64,000 nucleotides of DNA from Paracoccaceae bacterium (lineage in GTDB: Bacteria; Pseudomonadota; Alphaproteobacteria; Rhodobacterales; Rhodobacteraceae): assembly GCA_022843025.1 (NCBI GenBank), contig JALHOL010000006.1:308084-372083 (forward strand), given 5' to 3'. The notes beneath the pieces were generated by a model. It saw only the letters and a program-made list of their open reading frames with translations, ran no database searches and was not told the DNA's origin. A program made the translations under genes and the position numbers. Positions 28,569 to 36,476 of this stretch are shown here, piece by piece; positions within the stretch are counted from its first letter, which is position 1, and the number at the start of each line of letters is the position of its first letter.

Positions 28569-28599
28569 CCCCCCCGGCAGGACAGGAGCAGGACGACAG

Positions 28600-29193
28600 A
28601 TGGAAGGTTTCACCCTGATCGACGCGGTTGTCGCGGGCATCATCGTGCTTTCGGCGATCCTCGCCTATTCGCGCGGTTTCGTCCGCGAGGCGATGGCCAT
28701 CGTCGGCTGGATCGGGGCGGCCCTTGTGGCCTTCCTCTTCGCCGCCGCCGTGCAACCGCTGGTCAAGGAACTGCCTGTGGTGGGCGAATTCCTTGGCGAC
28801 AGTTGCGAATTGTCCATCATCGCGGCCTTCGCCCTTGTCTTTGCCGCCGCGCTGATCGTGGCCTCGCTCTTCACGCCGCTGCTCTCTTCGGCCATCCATC
28901 GCACCGCGCTGGGTGGGTTGGATCAGGGGCTGGGCTTCCTATTCGGCGTCGTGCGCGGTGTGCTTCTCGTCGCCGTGGCCTTTATCGTCTATGACCGCGC
29001 CGTCGCCGCCGATGCGATCCCCATGGTGGATGACAGCCGCTCGGCCAAGGTCTTCGCCTCGTTTCAGGAAAACATCGACGCGCAGATGCCGTCTGATGCC
29101 CCCGGCTGGATCGTCGCCCGCTACAATGACCTGACTCAGGTCTGCGTCGGCACCGCTGCCCCGGCCGAAACCGCCCCCGCCACCTCGGGCTGA
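28600..29193 (+). CDS. cvpA: CvpA family membrane protein
   Basis: A 197-residue inner-membrane protein with four predicted helices and the CvpA opening LIDAVVAGIIVLSAILAYSRGFVREA. In E. coli it is needed for colicin V production and sits next to purF, as it does here; the biochemical activity remains unclear. ATG 28600 is used because the earlier frame runs into radA. GGAGCAGGACGAC upstream supplies a modest ribosome site. The C-terminal tail is Ala/Pro/Thr-rich. Confidence 0.93.
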   Translation: MEGFTLIDAVVAGIIVLSAILAYSRGFVREAMAIVGWIGAALVAFLFAAAVQPLVKELPVVGEFLGDSCELSIIAAFALVFAAALIVASLFTPLLSSAIHRTALGGLDQGLGFLFGVVRGVLLVAVAFIVYDRAVAADAIPMVDDSRSAKVFASFQENIDAQMPSDAPGWIVARYNDLTQVCVGTAAPAETAPATSG

Positions 29194-29311
29194 TCGCGGC
29201 GAACACCGCCTTGTGCGCCCCCGCACCGCCGCAGCGCGGCAAAGGGGGCGTGACAGCGGCATGACAAAGCACTAGATCAGACGCATACCCATCCCCGGAT
29301 TCGGAGGCCCC

Positions 29312-30775
29312 ATGCGCCCCTTCCCCACCCACCCCTTCGATGATGACAAGTTGAAGGAGGAATGCGGTGTTTTCGGCGTGATCGGCGTCGCCGATGCGGC
29401 CAATTTCGTGGCCCTCGGCCTGCACGCCCTGCAACATCGCGGGCAAGAGGCAGGCGGGATCGTCGCCTATGATCCCGTCAATGGCTTCAACTCGGCCCGC
29501 CGCTTCGGCTATGTCCGCGACAATTTCACCAAGGCCGACGTGATGGACACGCTGCCCGGAGAACTGGCCATCGGCCATGTCCGCTATTCCACCGCAGGCT
29601 CCAAAGGCGCGACCGCCATCCGCGATGTGCAGCCCTTCTTCGGCGAATTTTCCATGGGCGGGGCCGCCATCGCCCATAATGGCAACCTCACCAATGCCTC
29701 AGCCCTGCGCCGTGAATTGATCGAACGCGGATCGATTTTCCAATCGTCATCAGATTCGGAATGCATCATCCACCTGATGGCCCGCTCCATCCAGAAGACC
29801 ATCCCCGAACGGATCAAGGATGCGCTGCGCCGGGTTGAGGGTGCCTTCTCCGTCGTCGCCATGACGCGCACAAAACTCATCGGCGTGCGCGATCCGCTGG
29901 GCGTACGCCCGCTCGTGCTCGGCCGCATCGCAGATCACGGCTGGGCGCTGTCGTCGGAAACCTGCGCGCTGGATATCATCGGTGCCGATTTCATCCGCGA
30001 AATCGATCCCGGCGAAATGGTGGTGATCGAGAATGACAAGGTGGAAAGCTTCCGCCCCTTCTCGCCCGCGAAATCGCGTTTCTGCATCTTCGAACATGTC
30101 TATTTCTCGCGCCCTGACAGCATCCTCGGCGGCCATTCGGTCTATGAGACCCGCCGCCAGATCGGCGTTGAACTTGCCCGCGAAGCCCCTGTCGAGGCGG
30201 ATCTTGTCTGCCCCGTCCCTGATTCCGGCACCCCCGCCGCCATCGGCTATGCGGCCGAATCCGGCATCCCCTTCGGTCTGGGCATCACCCGCAACCAATA
30301 TATGGGTCGCACCTTCATCGAACCCACCGAACAGATCCGCAACATGGGCGTGCGTCTGAAGCTGAACGTCAACCGCGCCCTGATCAAGGGCAAGCGGGTG
30401 ATCCTGGTGGACGACTCCGTCGTTCGCGGCACCACCTCGCGCAAGATCAAGGACATGATCCTTGATGCCGGCGCGGCCGAGGTGCATTTCCGCATTGCCT
30501 CGCCCCCCACCGCCTGGCCCTGCTTCTACGGCGTTGACACGCCCGAACGCTCCAAGCTCCTTGCCGCCACCATGTCCGAGGATGAGATGCGCGACTGGAT
30601 CGGGGTGGACAGCCTGAAATTCGTCTCCCTCAACGGCCTTTATCGCGCCGCCGGCGAAGCCGCAGGCCGCGACCCCGCAAATCCACGCTACTGCGATGCC
30701 TGCTTCTCGGGCGACTACCCGGTCGCCCCCTCCGACAAGATCGAAGAAGGCTTTCAGATGAAGGCCGCCCAGTGA
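29312..30775 (+). CDS. purF: amidophosphoribosyltransferase
   Basis: PurF makes phosphoribosylamine from PRPP and glutamine, the first committed step of purine synthesis. The 487-residue protein carries the glutaminase nucleophile Cys18 in EECGVFG (after an 11-17 residue propeptide-like start), RYSTAGS, HNGNLTN, and the PRPP loop VILVDDSVVRGTT. The cysteines in CIFEHVYF, PCFYGVD and CDACFSGDYP match the Fe-S form known from B. subtilis. A GGAGG site lies six bases before the ATG. The stop codon overlaps the next start. Confidence 0.96.
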   Translation: MRPFPTHPFDDDKLKEECGVFGVIGVADAANFVALGLHALQHRGQEAGGIVAYDPVNGFNSARRFGYVRDNFTKADVMDTLPGELAIGHVRYSTAGSKGATAIRDVQPFFGEFSMGGAAIAHNGNLTNASALRRELIERGSIFQSSSDSECIIHLMARSIQKTIPERIKDALRRVEGAFSVVAMTRTKLIGVRDPLGVRPLVLGRIADHGWALSSETCALDIIGADFIREIDPGEMVVIENDKVESFRPFSPAKSRFCIFEHVYFSRPDSILGGHSVYETRRQIGVELAREAPVEADLVCPVPDSGTPAAIGYAAESGIPFGLGITRNQYMGRTFIEPTEQIRNMGVRLKLNVNRALIKGKRVILVDDSVVRGTTSRKIKDMILDAGAAEVHFRIASPPTAWPCFYGVDTPERSKLLAATMSEDEMRDWIGVDSLKFVSLNGLYRAAGEAAGRDPANPRYCDACFSGDYPVAPSDKIEEGFQMKAAQ

Positions 30776-31140
30776 TGGCCGGCGGGGTGGCAGAGGTCGA
30801 CGCCTACCTCGCCGCCCTGCCCCCCGCGCCGCAAGCTGCCCTGCGCAACCTGCGCGCCACGCTCGCGCAACTTCTGCCCGATCATGTCGAGACGATCTCC
30901 TATGCAATGCCCGGCTTCCGCCAACCGGGGCCAAAGGGCAAGATGGTTGCAGGCTATGCCGCCTTCGCGCGGCATCTTGGCCTCTACCCCCATTCCGGCA
31001 ACATCCTGCCGCAGCTCGCCGCCGAAACCATCGGCTTCAAAACCTCCAAAAGCGGCATCCTCTTCACTCCGGACCACCCCCTTCCCAAGGATCTTATCCA
31101 GCGCATCCTGGCCCTGCGTCAGGCCGAGGTGTCACAGTAA
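30775..31140 (+). CDS. DUF1801 (YdhG-like) protein
   Basis: A 121-residue protein with the YdhG/DUF1801 pattern: a short helical N-terminus (LRNLRATLAQLLPDHVETI), then SYAMPGFR, VAGYAAFARHLGLYP, and KSGILFTPDHPLPKDLIQRIL. The fold is small and soluble; the function of the family is unknown (possible iron chaperone relation). ATG 30775 shares its first base with the purF stop (TGATG), and a GTG directly before it is an alternative start. Confidence 0.88.
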   Translation: MAGGVAEVDAYLAALPPAPQAALRNLRATLAQLLPDHVETISYAMPGFRQPGPKGKMVAGYAAFARHLGLYPHSGNILPQLAAETIGFKTSKSGILFTPDHPLPKDLIQRILALRQAEVSQ

Positions 31141-31190
31141 CCTGCTGGTCCAGGCCTGCCCGTAACCCTTGTCCCCGGCCCTTGCCCTGT

Positions 31191-31242
31191 CTTCTTTGTT
31201 CAAATATCCCACGGGGGTCCGGGGGTGTGAAACCCCCGGGGC
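31191..31242. repeat. G-rich/ATATCC dispersed repeat, copy 3
   Basis: CTTCTTTGTTCAAATATCCC, a G run, then a hairpin CCGGGGGT (31219-31226) with 31232-31239. It occupies most of the gap between the DUF1801 gene and the next SDR. Confidence 0.75.
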
Positions 31243-31304
31243 TCGTCCCATAGAACCACTTCACAGAAAACCTCGCCGCAGCCCCCCGCAAACCAAGGCC
31301 CGAA

Positions 31305-31964
31305 ATGACCCAGAAAATCGCCCTCGTCACCGGCGCCTCCCGCGGCCTCGGGGCCGCCATGGCCGAACAGCTTGCCCTGCGTGGCTGGCATGTGGTGGCT
31401 GTCGCCCGCACCGTGGGCGGGCTGGAGGAACTGGATGACCGGGTCAAATCCGCCCATCTTCCCGGCGCCGGCGCCCTGACCCTCGCGCCGATGGATATCA
31501 CCAACGACGATGCCATGCGCCATCTCTGCCGGTCCATCCACGATCGCTGGGGGCATCTGGACCTCTGGGTCCATGCCGCCATCCATGCGGCTCCGCTGGC
31601 CCCGGCCGGCAGTCTGGATGCCAAGGATTGGGACAAATCCATCACCACCAACACCCGCGCCACGGGCGCGCTGATCCCAATGGTGGAACCCCTTCTGCGC
31701 GCCGCCGCGCAAGGTACGGCGCTGTTTCTCGATGATCCCAAGGCCGGCACCAAATTCTATGCCGCCTATGGCGCAACCAAGGCCGCACAGATCGCCCTCG
31801 CCCGATCCTGGGCGGCGGAGAATGCAAAGCACGGCCCCCGCGTCGTCATTGCCGAACCCGCACCAATGCCCACTGCCACGCGCGCCCGCTTTCACCCCGG
31901 CGAGGACCGCAGCATCCTCGCCGACCCACGCGCTGAAGCGGCACGCATCCTCGATGATCTCTGA
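31305..31964 (+). CDS. SDR family protein with altered active site
   Basis: A 219-residue short SDR. The cofactor loop GASRGLG (10-16) and the YGATK pair are present, but the NNAG motif reads HAAI and the usual catalytic serine position lies in LFLDDPKAG with no clear serine. It resembles YciK-like or otherwise divergent SDRs. Dehydrogenase activity is uncertain; a nucleotide-binding or regulatory role is possible. It is alone between the purine genes and the next SDR, 76 bases upstream of it. Confidence 0.78.
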   Translation: MTQKIALVTGASRGLGAAMAEQLALRGWHVVAVARTVGGLEELDDRVKSAHLPGAGALTLAPMDITNDDAMRHLCRSIHDRWGHLDLWVHAAIHAAPLAPAGSLDAKDWDKSITTNTRATGALIPMVEPLLRAAAQGTALFLDDPKAGTKFYAAYGATKAAQIALARSWAAENAKHGPRVVIAEPAPMPTATRARFHPGEDRSILADPRAEAARILDDL

Positions 31965-32040
31965 CTAACATGTCAGTTTGTCCTTGCCCCCGCGCCCGCC
32001 ATCCGCTTGACTGGCAGGCATAGGGATAAGGGACAGGATC

Positions 32041-32775
32041 ATGCGCCTTGCAGGCAAAACCGCCTTCTGCACCGCCTCTGGCGCCGGGATCGGCCTGGCC
32101 ACAGCCCGCGCGTTCAAGGCCGAAGGCGCGCGCGTCATCGCGACCGACATCAACAGCAAAGCGGTTGAGGCGCTGCGCGACGAAGGGATCGACGCCCACC
32201 GCCTCGACGTGACAGATGCCGCCGCCATAACGGCCCTCGCCGCCATGGCAGGCCCGGTAGATATCCTCTTCAACTGCGCAGGCTTCGTTCATGCGGGCAC
32301 AATCCTCGACTGCGAGGAGAAGGATTTCGACTTCTCGGTCGAGTTGAACGTGAAATCCCTCTACCGCGTCACCCGCGCCTTCCTGCCCGCGATGCTGGAC
32401 AATGGCGGCGGCTCCATCGTGAACATCGCCTCTGTCGCCTCATCAATCATCGCCGCGCCCAATCGCTTCGTCTATGGCGCGACCAAGGCCGCCGTCATTG
32501 GCATCACCAAATCCATCGCTGCCGATTACGTCACCCGCGGCATCCGCTGCAACGCGATCTGCCCGGCCACTGTCGAATCCCCCTCGCTGGAACAGCGCCT
32601 GCGCGCCACGGGCGATTACGAAGCCGCCCGCGCCGCCTTCATCGCGCGCCAACCCATGGGCCGCATCGGCCAGCCCGAGGAGATTGCCCATCTGGTGGTC
32701 TACCTCGCCTCGGATGAATCCGTCTTTCTGTCAGGGCAGGCGATCAGCATCGATGGCGGCTGGACCAACGTCTGA
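32041..32775 (+). CDS. SDR, BDH2/DHRS6-like
   Basis: A 244-residue SDR with cofactor loop SGAGIG, an acidic Asp after strand 2 (ATDIN, suggesting NAD), NCAG, NIASVAS, YGATK and a C-terminus ASDESVFLSGQAISIDGGW. The RCNAICPATVESPSLEQRL segment is the hallmark of the type 2 hydroxybutyrate dehydrogenase (DHRS6) and related keto-deoxy-fuconate dehydrogenases. NAD-linked oxidation of a hydroxy acid is likely. It ends beside a three-hairpin repeat cluster. Confidence 0.87.
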   Translation: MRLAGKTAFCTASGAGIGLATARAFKAEGARVIATDINSKAVEALRDEGIDAHRLDVTDAAAITALAAMAGPVDILFNCAGFVHAGTILDCEEKDFDFSVELNVKSLYRVTRAFLPAMLDNGGGSIVNIASVASSIIAAPNRFVYGATKAAVIGITKSIAADYVTRGIRCNAICPATVESPSLEQRLRATGDYEAARAAFIARQPMGRIGQPEEIAHLVVYLASDESVFLSGQAISIDGGWTNV

Positions 32776-32787
32776 CCGCGCCAAGAA

Positions 32788-32887
32788 GGAAATTTTTCAC
32801 CGAAAAATTTCCCGATGAGCCTTCTCCGAAGGCCCCGATTTTTCGCAGAAAAATCGCCAGTAGAAAATTCTTCGCCGAAGAATTTTC
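32788..32887. repeat. cluster of three TTCnnnGAA hairpins
   Basis: Hairpins at 32788-32812 (11-base arms, loop ACC), 32836-32856 (9-base arms, loop GCA; identical to the one at 8393) and 32863-32887 (11-base arms, loop GCC). They fill the space between two convergent genes, the SDR and the PLP lyase. Confidence 0.9.
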
Positions 32888-32892
32888 ACCCC

Positions 32893-34008
32893 TCACACAG
32901 CGTCCAGCGCCGCGCTGATCCCGTCCCACAGCGCCTCCACCGGCTCCACCCCGATCGACAGCCGCAAGAACCCTTCCGGCACGGCATCGCCCCAGCGCGC
33001 CCGCCGCTCCCCCGCCGAATGGGTCGACCCGAAAGAGGTCGTCCGCGCCATATAGGGGCAGGCCTCCAGAAAGCGTTCCGCCACCTCGGCACTGTCCAGC
33101 GTCATCCCGATCAGGAACCCGAACCCCTGCGCCTGCTGCGCAGTCACCGCATGGGATGGATCACCCGGCAGCCCCGGATAGCGCAGCGCCCGCACTTTTG
33201 GATGCCCCGCCAGCCGCTCCGCCACGACCTGCGCGCTGGCACACATACGCGACAGGCGCAGTTCCAGCGTCTCGATCCCGCGATGCACGAGCCAAGCCTC
33301 GAACGCCCCCGGCACCGCACCTGACAGCTTGCGCCAATCCCGCACCTTCTGCATCAGGTCCGCATCCCGCCCGGCCACATGGCCGAACAGCACATCCGAA
33401 TGCCCGCCCGGTGCCTTGGTATCCGCCGCCACCACCAGATCGGCGCCCAGGTCCAAGGGCCGCTGCAAGACCGCCGTCATCGTGGTGTTGTCCACAATCA
33501 CCACCGCCCCCACCGCATGGGCCCGCGCCGCCACTGCGGCGATGTCGCACACCTCCAGCCCCGGATTGGACGGCGTCTCGATATAGACGATCCCCGCCCC
33601 CGTGAAATCAGCCGCAGCCATATCTACGGTAGGCACATAATCCAGCGTCACGCCGAAGGGTCGCAGGAACCCCTCGGCAAACAGCCGCACGGTGTAATAC
33701 CCGTCTGACGGAAGGATCACCCGCTTACCCGGAACCACCGCCGCAAACAGCGCCGCCGAAATCGCGGCCATCCCTGACGGGAAGCTCACACAAGGCGCGC
33801 CTTCCAACACCGCCATCTGCGCCTCGACCTCTTCCCAGGTCGGCATCGACATGCGGCCATAGATGAAACCGCCCACATCCGACCGGGGCAGATGATAGGT
33901 GGCTGCGCTTACCAAAGGCGGCGTGACCGGATCCCCCTGTTCCAGCCGCGCCGCGCGGTGGTGCAGCAGGTCGGCAAAACGGCGGTCGTCATTGTTGCGT
34001 AGGGTCAT
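32893..34008 (-). CDS. Cys/Met metabolism PLP-dependent lyase
   Basis: A 371-residue fold-type I PLP enzyme of the cystathionine beta/gamma-lyase family. Signs are the arginine-tyrosine entry FIYGRMSMPTWEEVE, FPSGMAAISAALF, IVYIETPSNPGLEVCDI, the Schiff-base lysine in VAADTKAPGGHSDVLFG, and the C-terminal TSFGSTHS and LRLSIGVEPVEALWDGI. The usual SxTKY around the lysine reads ADTKAP. It could split cystathionine or a related thioether. AAAGGAG lies 7 bases before the ATG. It ends a leftward set of methylated-amine genes, possibly as a methionine-cycle or homocysteine step. Confidence 0.88.
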   Translation of the reverse strand: MTLRNNDDRRFADLLHHRAARLEQGDPVTPPLVSAATYHLPRSDVGGFIYGRMSMPTWEEVEAQMAVLEGAPCVSFPSGMAAISAALFAAVVPGKRVILPSDGYYTVRLFAEGFLRPFGVTLDYVPTVDMAAADFTGAGIVYIETPSNPGLEVCDIAAVAARAHAVGAVVIVDNTTMTAVLQRPLDLGADLVVAADTKAPGGHSDVLFGHVAGRDADLMQKVRDWRKLSGAVPGAFEAWLVHRGIETLELRLSRMCASAQVVAERLAGHPKVRALRYPGLPGDPSHAVTAQQAQGFGFLIGMTLDSAEVAERFLEACPYMARTTSFGSTHSAGERRARWGDAVPEGFLRLSIGVEPVEALWDGISAALDAV

Positions 34009-34083
34009 TGGCGGGCTCCTTTGCGGCGAACCTTCCCCGGCACGGCGGCAAATGCAACCCCGCGCGCTGCAATGGATGGCTAG

Positions 34084-34137
34084 CCCCGGGGGCGCTTCGC
34101 CCCCCGGACCCCCAGAGGATATTTTTTCAGAGAAGAA
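34084..34137. repeat. G-rich/ATATCC dispersed repeat, copy 4
   Basis: A G/C hairpin CCGGGGG (34086-34092) with 34101-34107, then ACCCCCAGAGGATATTTTT and TCAGAGAAGAA. The gap between the lyase and the dehydrogenase gene contains this element and little else. Confidence 0.8.
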
Positions 34138-34142
34138 TAGAC

Positions 34143-35042
34143 TTACTCAAGCCGCGCCGGGAACCCTTCCGCCCGCAGATCGGTGCCAAGTGCATCCTCC
34201 AAGAGCTTCACGATCTGCGTCGATTGCGCGCCGCCGCCGTACACCGCCTTGCCCTTCATGAAGGTCTGGTTGGTCATCGCGGCAAGGTCCAGTGGCACCC
34301 CGAATTCGCGCCCGAACCCCATCGCAAAGCCCAGATCCTTCAGCGCCAGATCCATCGAGAACGCGATGTCATAGCTGCCATTCAGGATCAACTGCCCCTC
34401 TGTCTCATGCACAAAGGAACTGCCGGATGAAGCCGCAATCGCCTCCCACGCGGTTTTCAGGTCCAGCCCGCCTCGCTTGGCCAGCATCAGCGCCTCGCCA
34501 TCTGCCACCAGATGGATGAAGGCCAGCATGTTGGTGATCACCTTGATCACCGCTGCACTGCCCAAGGGGCCCATGTGGAAGATGCGGTTCCCGATCGCTT
34601 CCAGCGCGGGTTTGTGCATCGCGAAAAGGTCGGCATCGCCGCCCACCAGCACGGTGATCTCTCCCCGCGCGGCCAGATGCACGCCCCCGGTAACGGGCGC
34701 CTCAAGCAGCCGCACTCCACCTGTCCGGGCCAGCCCCGCCAGCCGCAGGATATCATCCCGCCCGAGGGTGGAGTTCTCGATCCAGGTCGCGCCGGGTTTC
34801 ATCTCGGTGAGCAGTTGCGCCAGCACCGCCTCGGATACGGCAGGCGACGGCAGGCAGGTGAACACATGGTCCACCTGTGCTGCCACCTCGGCCGGGCCTG
34901 CGGCGACTTTCGCCCCCATGGCCCGGTGCCGTTCGGCAAGCGCCGGATCACGGTCATAGACCACGACCTCATGCCCGGCCCGGATCAGGCTCGCCGCCAG
35001 ATGCCCGCCCAGATTGCCCAGACCTACATAGCCATATTTCAT
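34143..35042 (-). CDS. beta-hydroxyacid dehydrogenase family (HIBADH-like)
   Basis: A 299-residue NAD(P)-dependent enzyme of the 3-hydroxyisobutyrate dehydrogenase group: Rossmann loop GYVGLGNLGG at the N-terminus, FTCLPSPAVSEAVL, the substrate segment EAPVTGG, and the catalytic lysine in VIKVITNML. The substrate is unknown; semialdehyde or tartronate-type acids are typical. The start ATG overlaps the stop of the aldehyde dehydrogenase gene upstream (ATGA), so the two probably act in sequence on an aldehyde/hydroxy-acid pair. Confidence 0.9.
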   Translation of the reverse strand: MKYGYVGLGNLGGHLAASLIRAGHEVVVYDRDPALAERHRAMGAKVAAGPAEVAAQVDHVFTCLPSPAVSEAVLAQLLTEMKPGATWIENSTLGRDDILRLAGLARTGGVRLLEAPVTGGVHLAARGEITVLVGGDADLFAMHKPALEAIGNRIFHMGPLGSAAVIKVITNMLAFIHLVADGEALMLAKRGGLDLKTAWEAIAASSGSSFVHETEGQLILNGSYDIAFSMDLALKDLGFAMGFGREFGVPLDLAAMTNQTFMKGKAVYGGGAQSTQIVKLLEDALGTDLRAEGFPARLE

Positions 35043-36469
35043 TTTCCGTGACCCACGATTGCCTTCACCTCGCAAAAATCATGGATGCCCCAATCGGCAT
35101 ATTCCCGACCGTTGCCCGATTGTTTGTATCCGCCAAAGGGCGCGAAAGTATCCCAGGCGGGGTAGTTCAGGCTCACCTGTCCCGCCCGCATCCGCCGCCC
35201 CACGGCAATCGCCTCTGCCGTCGGCCCCTGCACGTAGGCGGCAAGGCCATAGACGGTGTCATTGGCCATCTCCACCGCGTGATCGACGCTGTCATAACCG
35301 ATCACCGCCAGCACGGGGCCAAAGATTTCCTCGCGCGCCACGGTCATGTCATTAGTCACATGGCCAAAGATGGTGGGCCGTGCGAACCAGCCCCGGTTCA
35401 GTCCGGCAGGCCGCCCCGTGCCGCCTGTCACCAGCGTAGCGCCCTCGTCGATGCCCTTCTGGATCAACCCCTGCACCTTGTCGAATTGCAGCTTGGAAAT
35501 CAGCGGCCCCATCGTCACCGCCGGATCGTTGGGGTCGCCCACAACCACCGCCTCGGCCGCCTCTTTCGCGACAGCCAGCGCCTCATCCATCCGCGTCATC
35601 GGCACGAACATCCGCGTGGGCGCATCGCAGGATTGCCCCGTATTGCCAAAGCAGCCTTCCACGCCGCCTGCCACCGCCGCCGCCAGATCGGCAGTCGGAA
35701 GGATGATATTGGCCGATTTGCCGCCCAGTTCCTGCGCCACGCGCTTCACGGTGGGGGCAGCCGCCGCCGCAACCGCCGTACCCGCGCGGGTGGACCCGGT
35801 GAAGCTTACCATATCCACTTCCGGATGCGCCGACATACGCGCGCCAACCTCGGGGCCAGAGCCGTTGACCATGTTGAACACGCCCGCAGGCACGCCCGCC
35901 GCATGGCAGACTTCGGCAAACAGCACGCCGGACAGCGGGGCGATTTCAGACGGTTTCAGAACCATCGTGCAGCCTGCCGCAATCGCTGGCCCCACCTTGC
36001 AGGCGATCTGATTCATGGGCCAGTTCCACGGCGTGATCAGCGCACAAACACCGATCCCCTCACGGATCAGCAGCGTGTCGCCCCGCATCTCTTCCCAATG
36101 AAACTCCTTGGCTGCCTTGATCGTGCTTTCCAAATGCACCTGCCCCGCCCAGGCCTGCGCCTCTCGCGCCCAGGCCATCGGCGCACCCATCTCGGTGCTC
36201 ATCGCCACCGCGAATTCCTCATAGCGCGCGTTGTACTCGGCCAGAATCCGCTCCAGCAGCGCGATCCGCTCCTCCGCCGACCAGGTTGAGAAGCCTGCAA
36301 AGGCTGCCCGCGCCGCCATGATCGCCCGATCCGCATCCGCAACCGATCCCAGCGCCACCTGTGCCACGATCTCTTCGGTGGCGGGATTCTCCACGCCCAT
36401 CATGGTTCCGCCCAGCGGCGCCACCCATTCACCGTTGATGTAGAACTTGGAAAGGTTCGCGTAAGTCAT
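35039..36469 (-). CDS. aldehyde dehydrogenase (NAD(P)+)
   Basis: A 476-residue member of the ALDH superfamily with the cofactor loop FTGSTRAGTAV, the general base in QELGGKSANI, the nucleophile Cys in GNTGQSCDAPTR, and EEIFGPVLAVIGY. It begins seven bases after the MttB stop and overlaps the next gene by four bases, so it belongs to the methylated-amine operon. It may oxidise formaldehyde or a betaine-derived aldehyde released by the upstream demethylases; sequence alone does not choose between these. The earlier in-frame start falls inside mttB. Confidence 0.93.
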   Translation of the reverse strand: MTYANLSKFYINGEWVAPLGGTMMGVENPATEEIVAQVALGSVADADRAIMAARAAFAGFSTWSAEERIALLERILAEYNARYEEFAVAMSTEMGAPMAWAREAQAWAGQVHLESTIKAAKEFHWEEMRGDTLLIREGIGVCALITPWNWPMNQIACKVGPAIAAGCTMVLKPSEIAPLSGVLFAEVCHAAGVPAGVFNMVNGSGPEVGARMSAHPEVDMVSFTGSTRAGTAVAAAAAPTVKRVAQELGGKSANIILPTADLAAAVAGGVEGCFGNTGQSCDAPTRMFVPMTRMDEALAVAKEAAEAVVVGDPNDPAVTMGPLISKLQFDKVQGLIQKGIDEGATLVTGGTGRPAGLNRGWFARPTIFGHVTNDMTVAREEIFGPVLAVIGYDSVDHAVEMANDTVYGLAAYVQGPTAEAIAVGRRMRAGQVSLNYPAWDTFAPFGGYKQSGNGREYADWGIHDFCEVKAIVGHGK

Positions 36470-36476
36470 TCTGTCC

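Noticed and set aside
29750..30934. A 394-residue minus-strand frame
   Set aside because: Antisense to purF and DUF1801; no recognisable motif.
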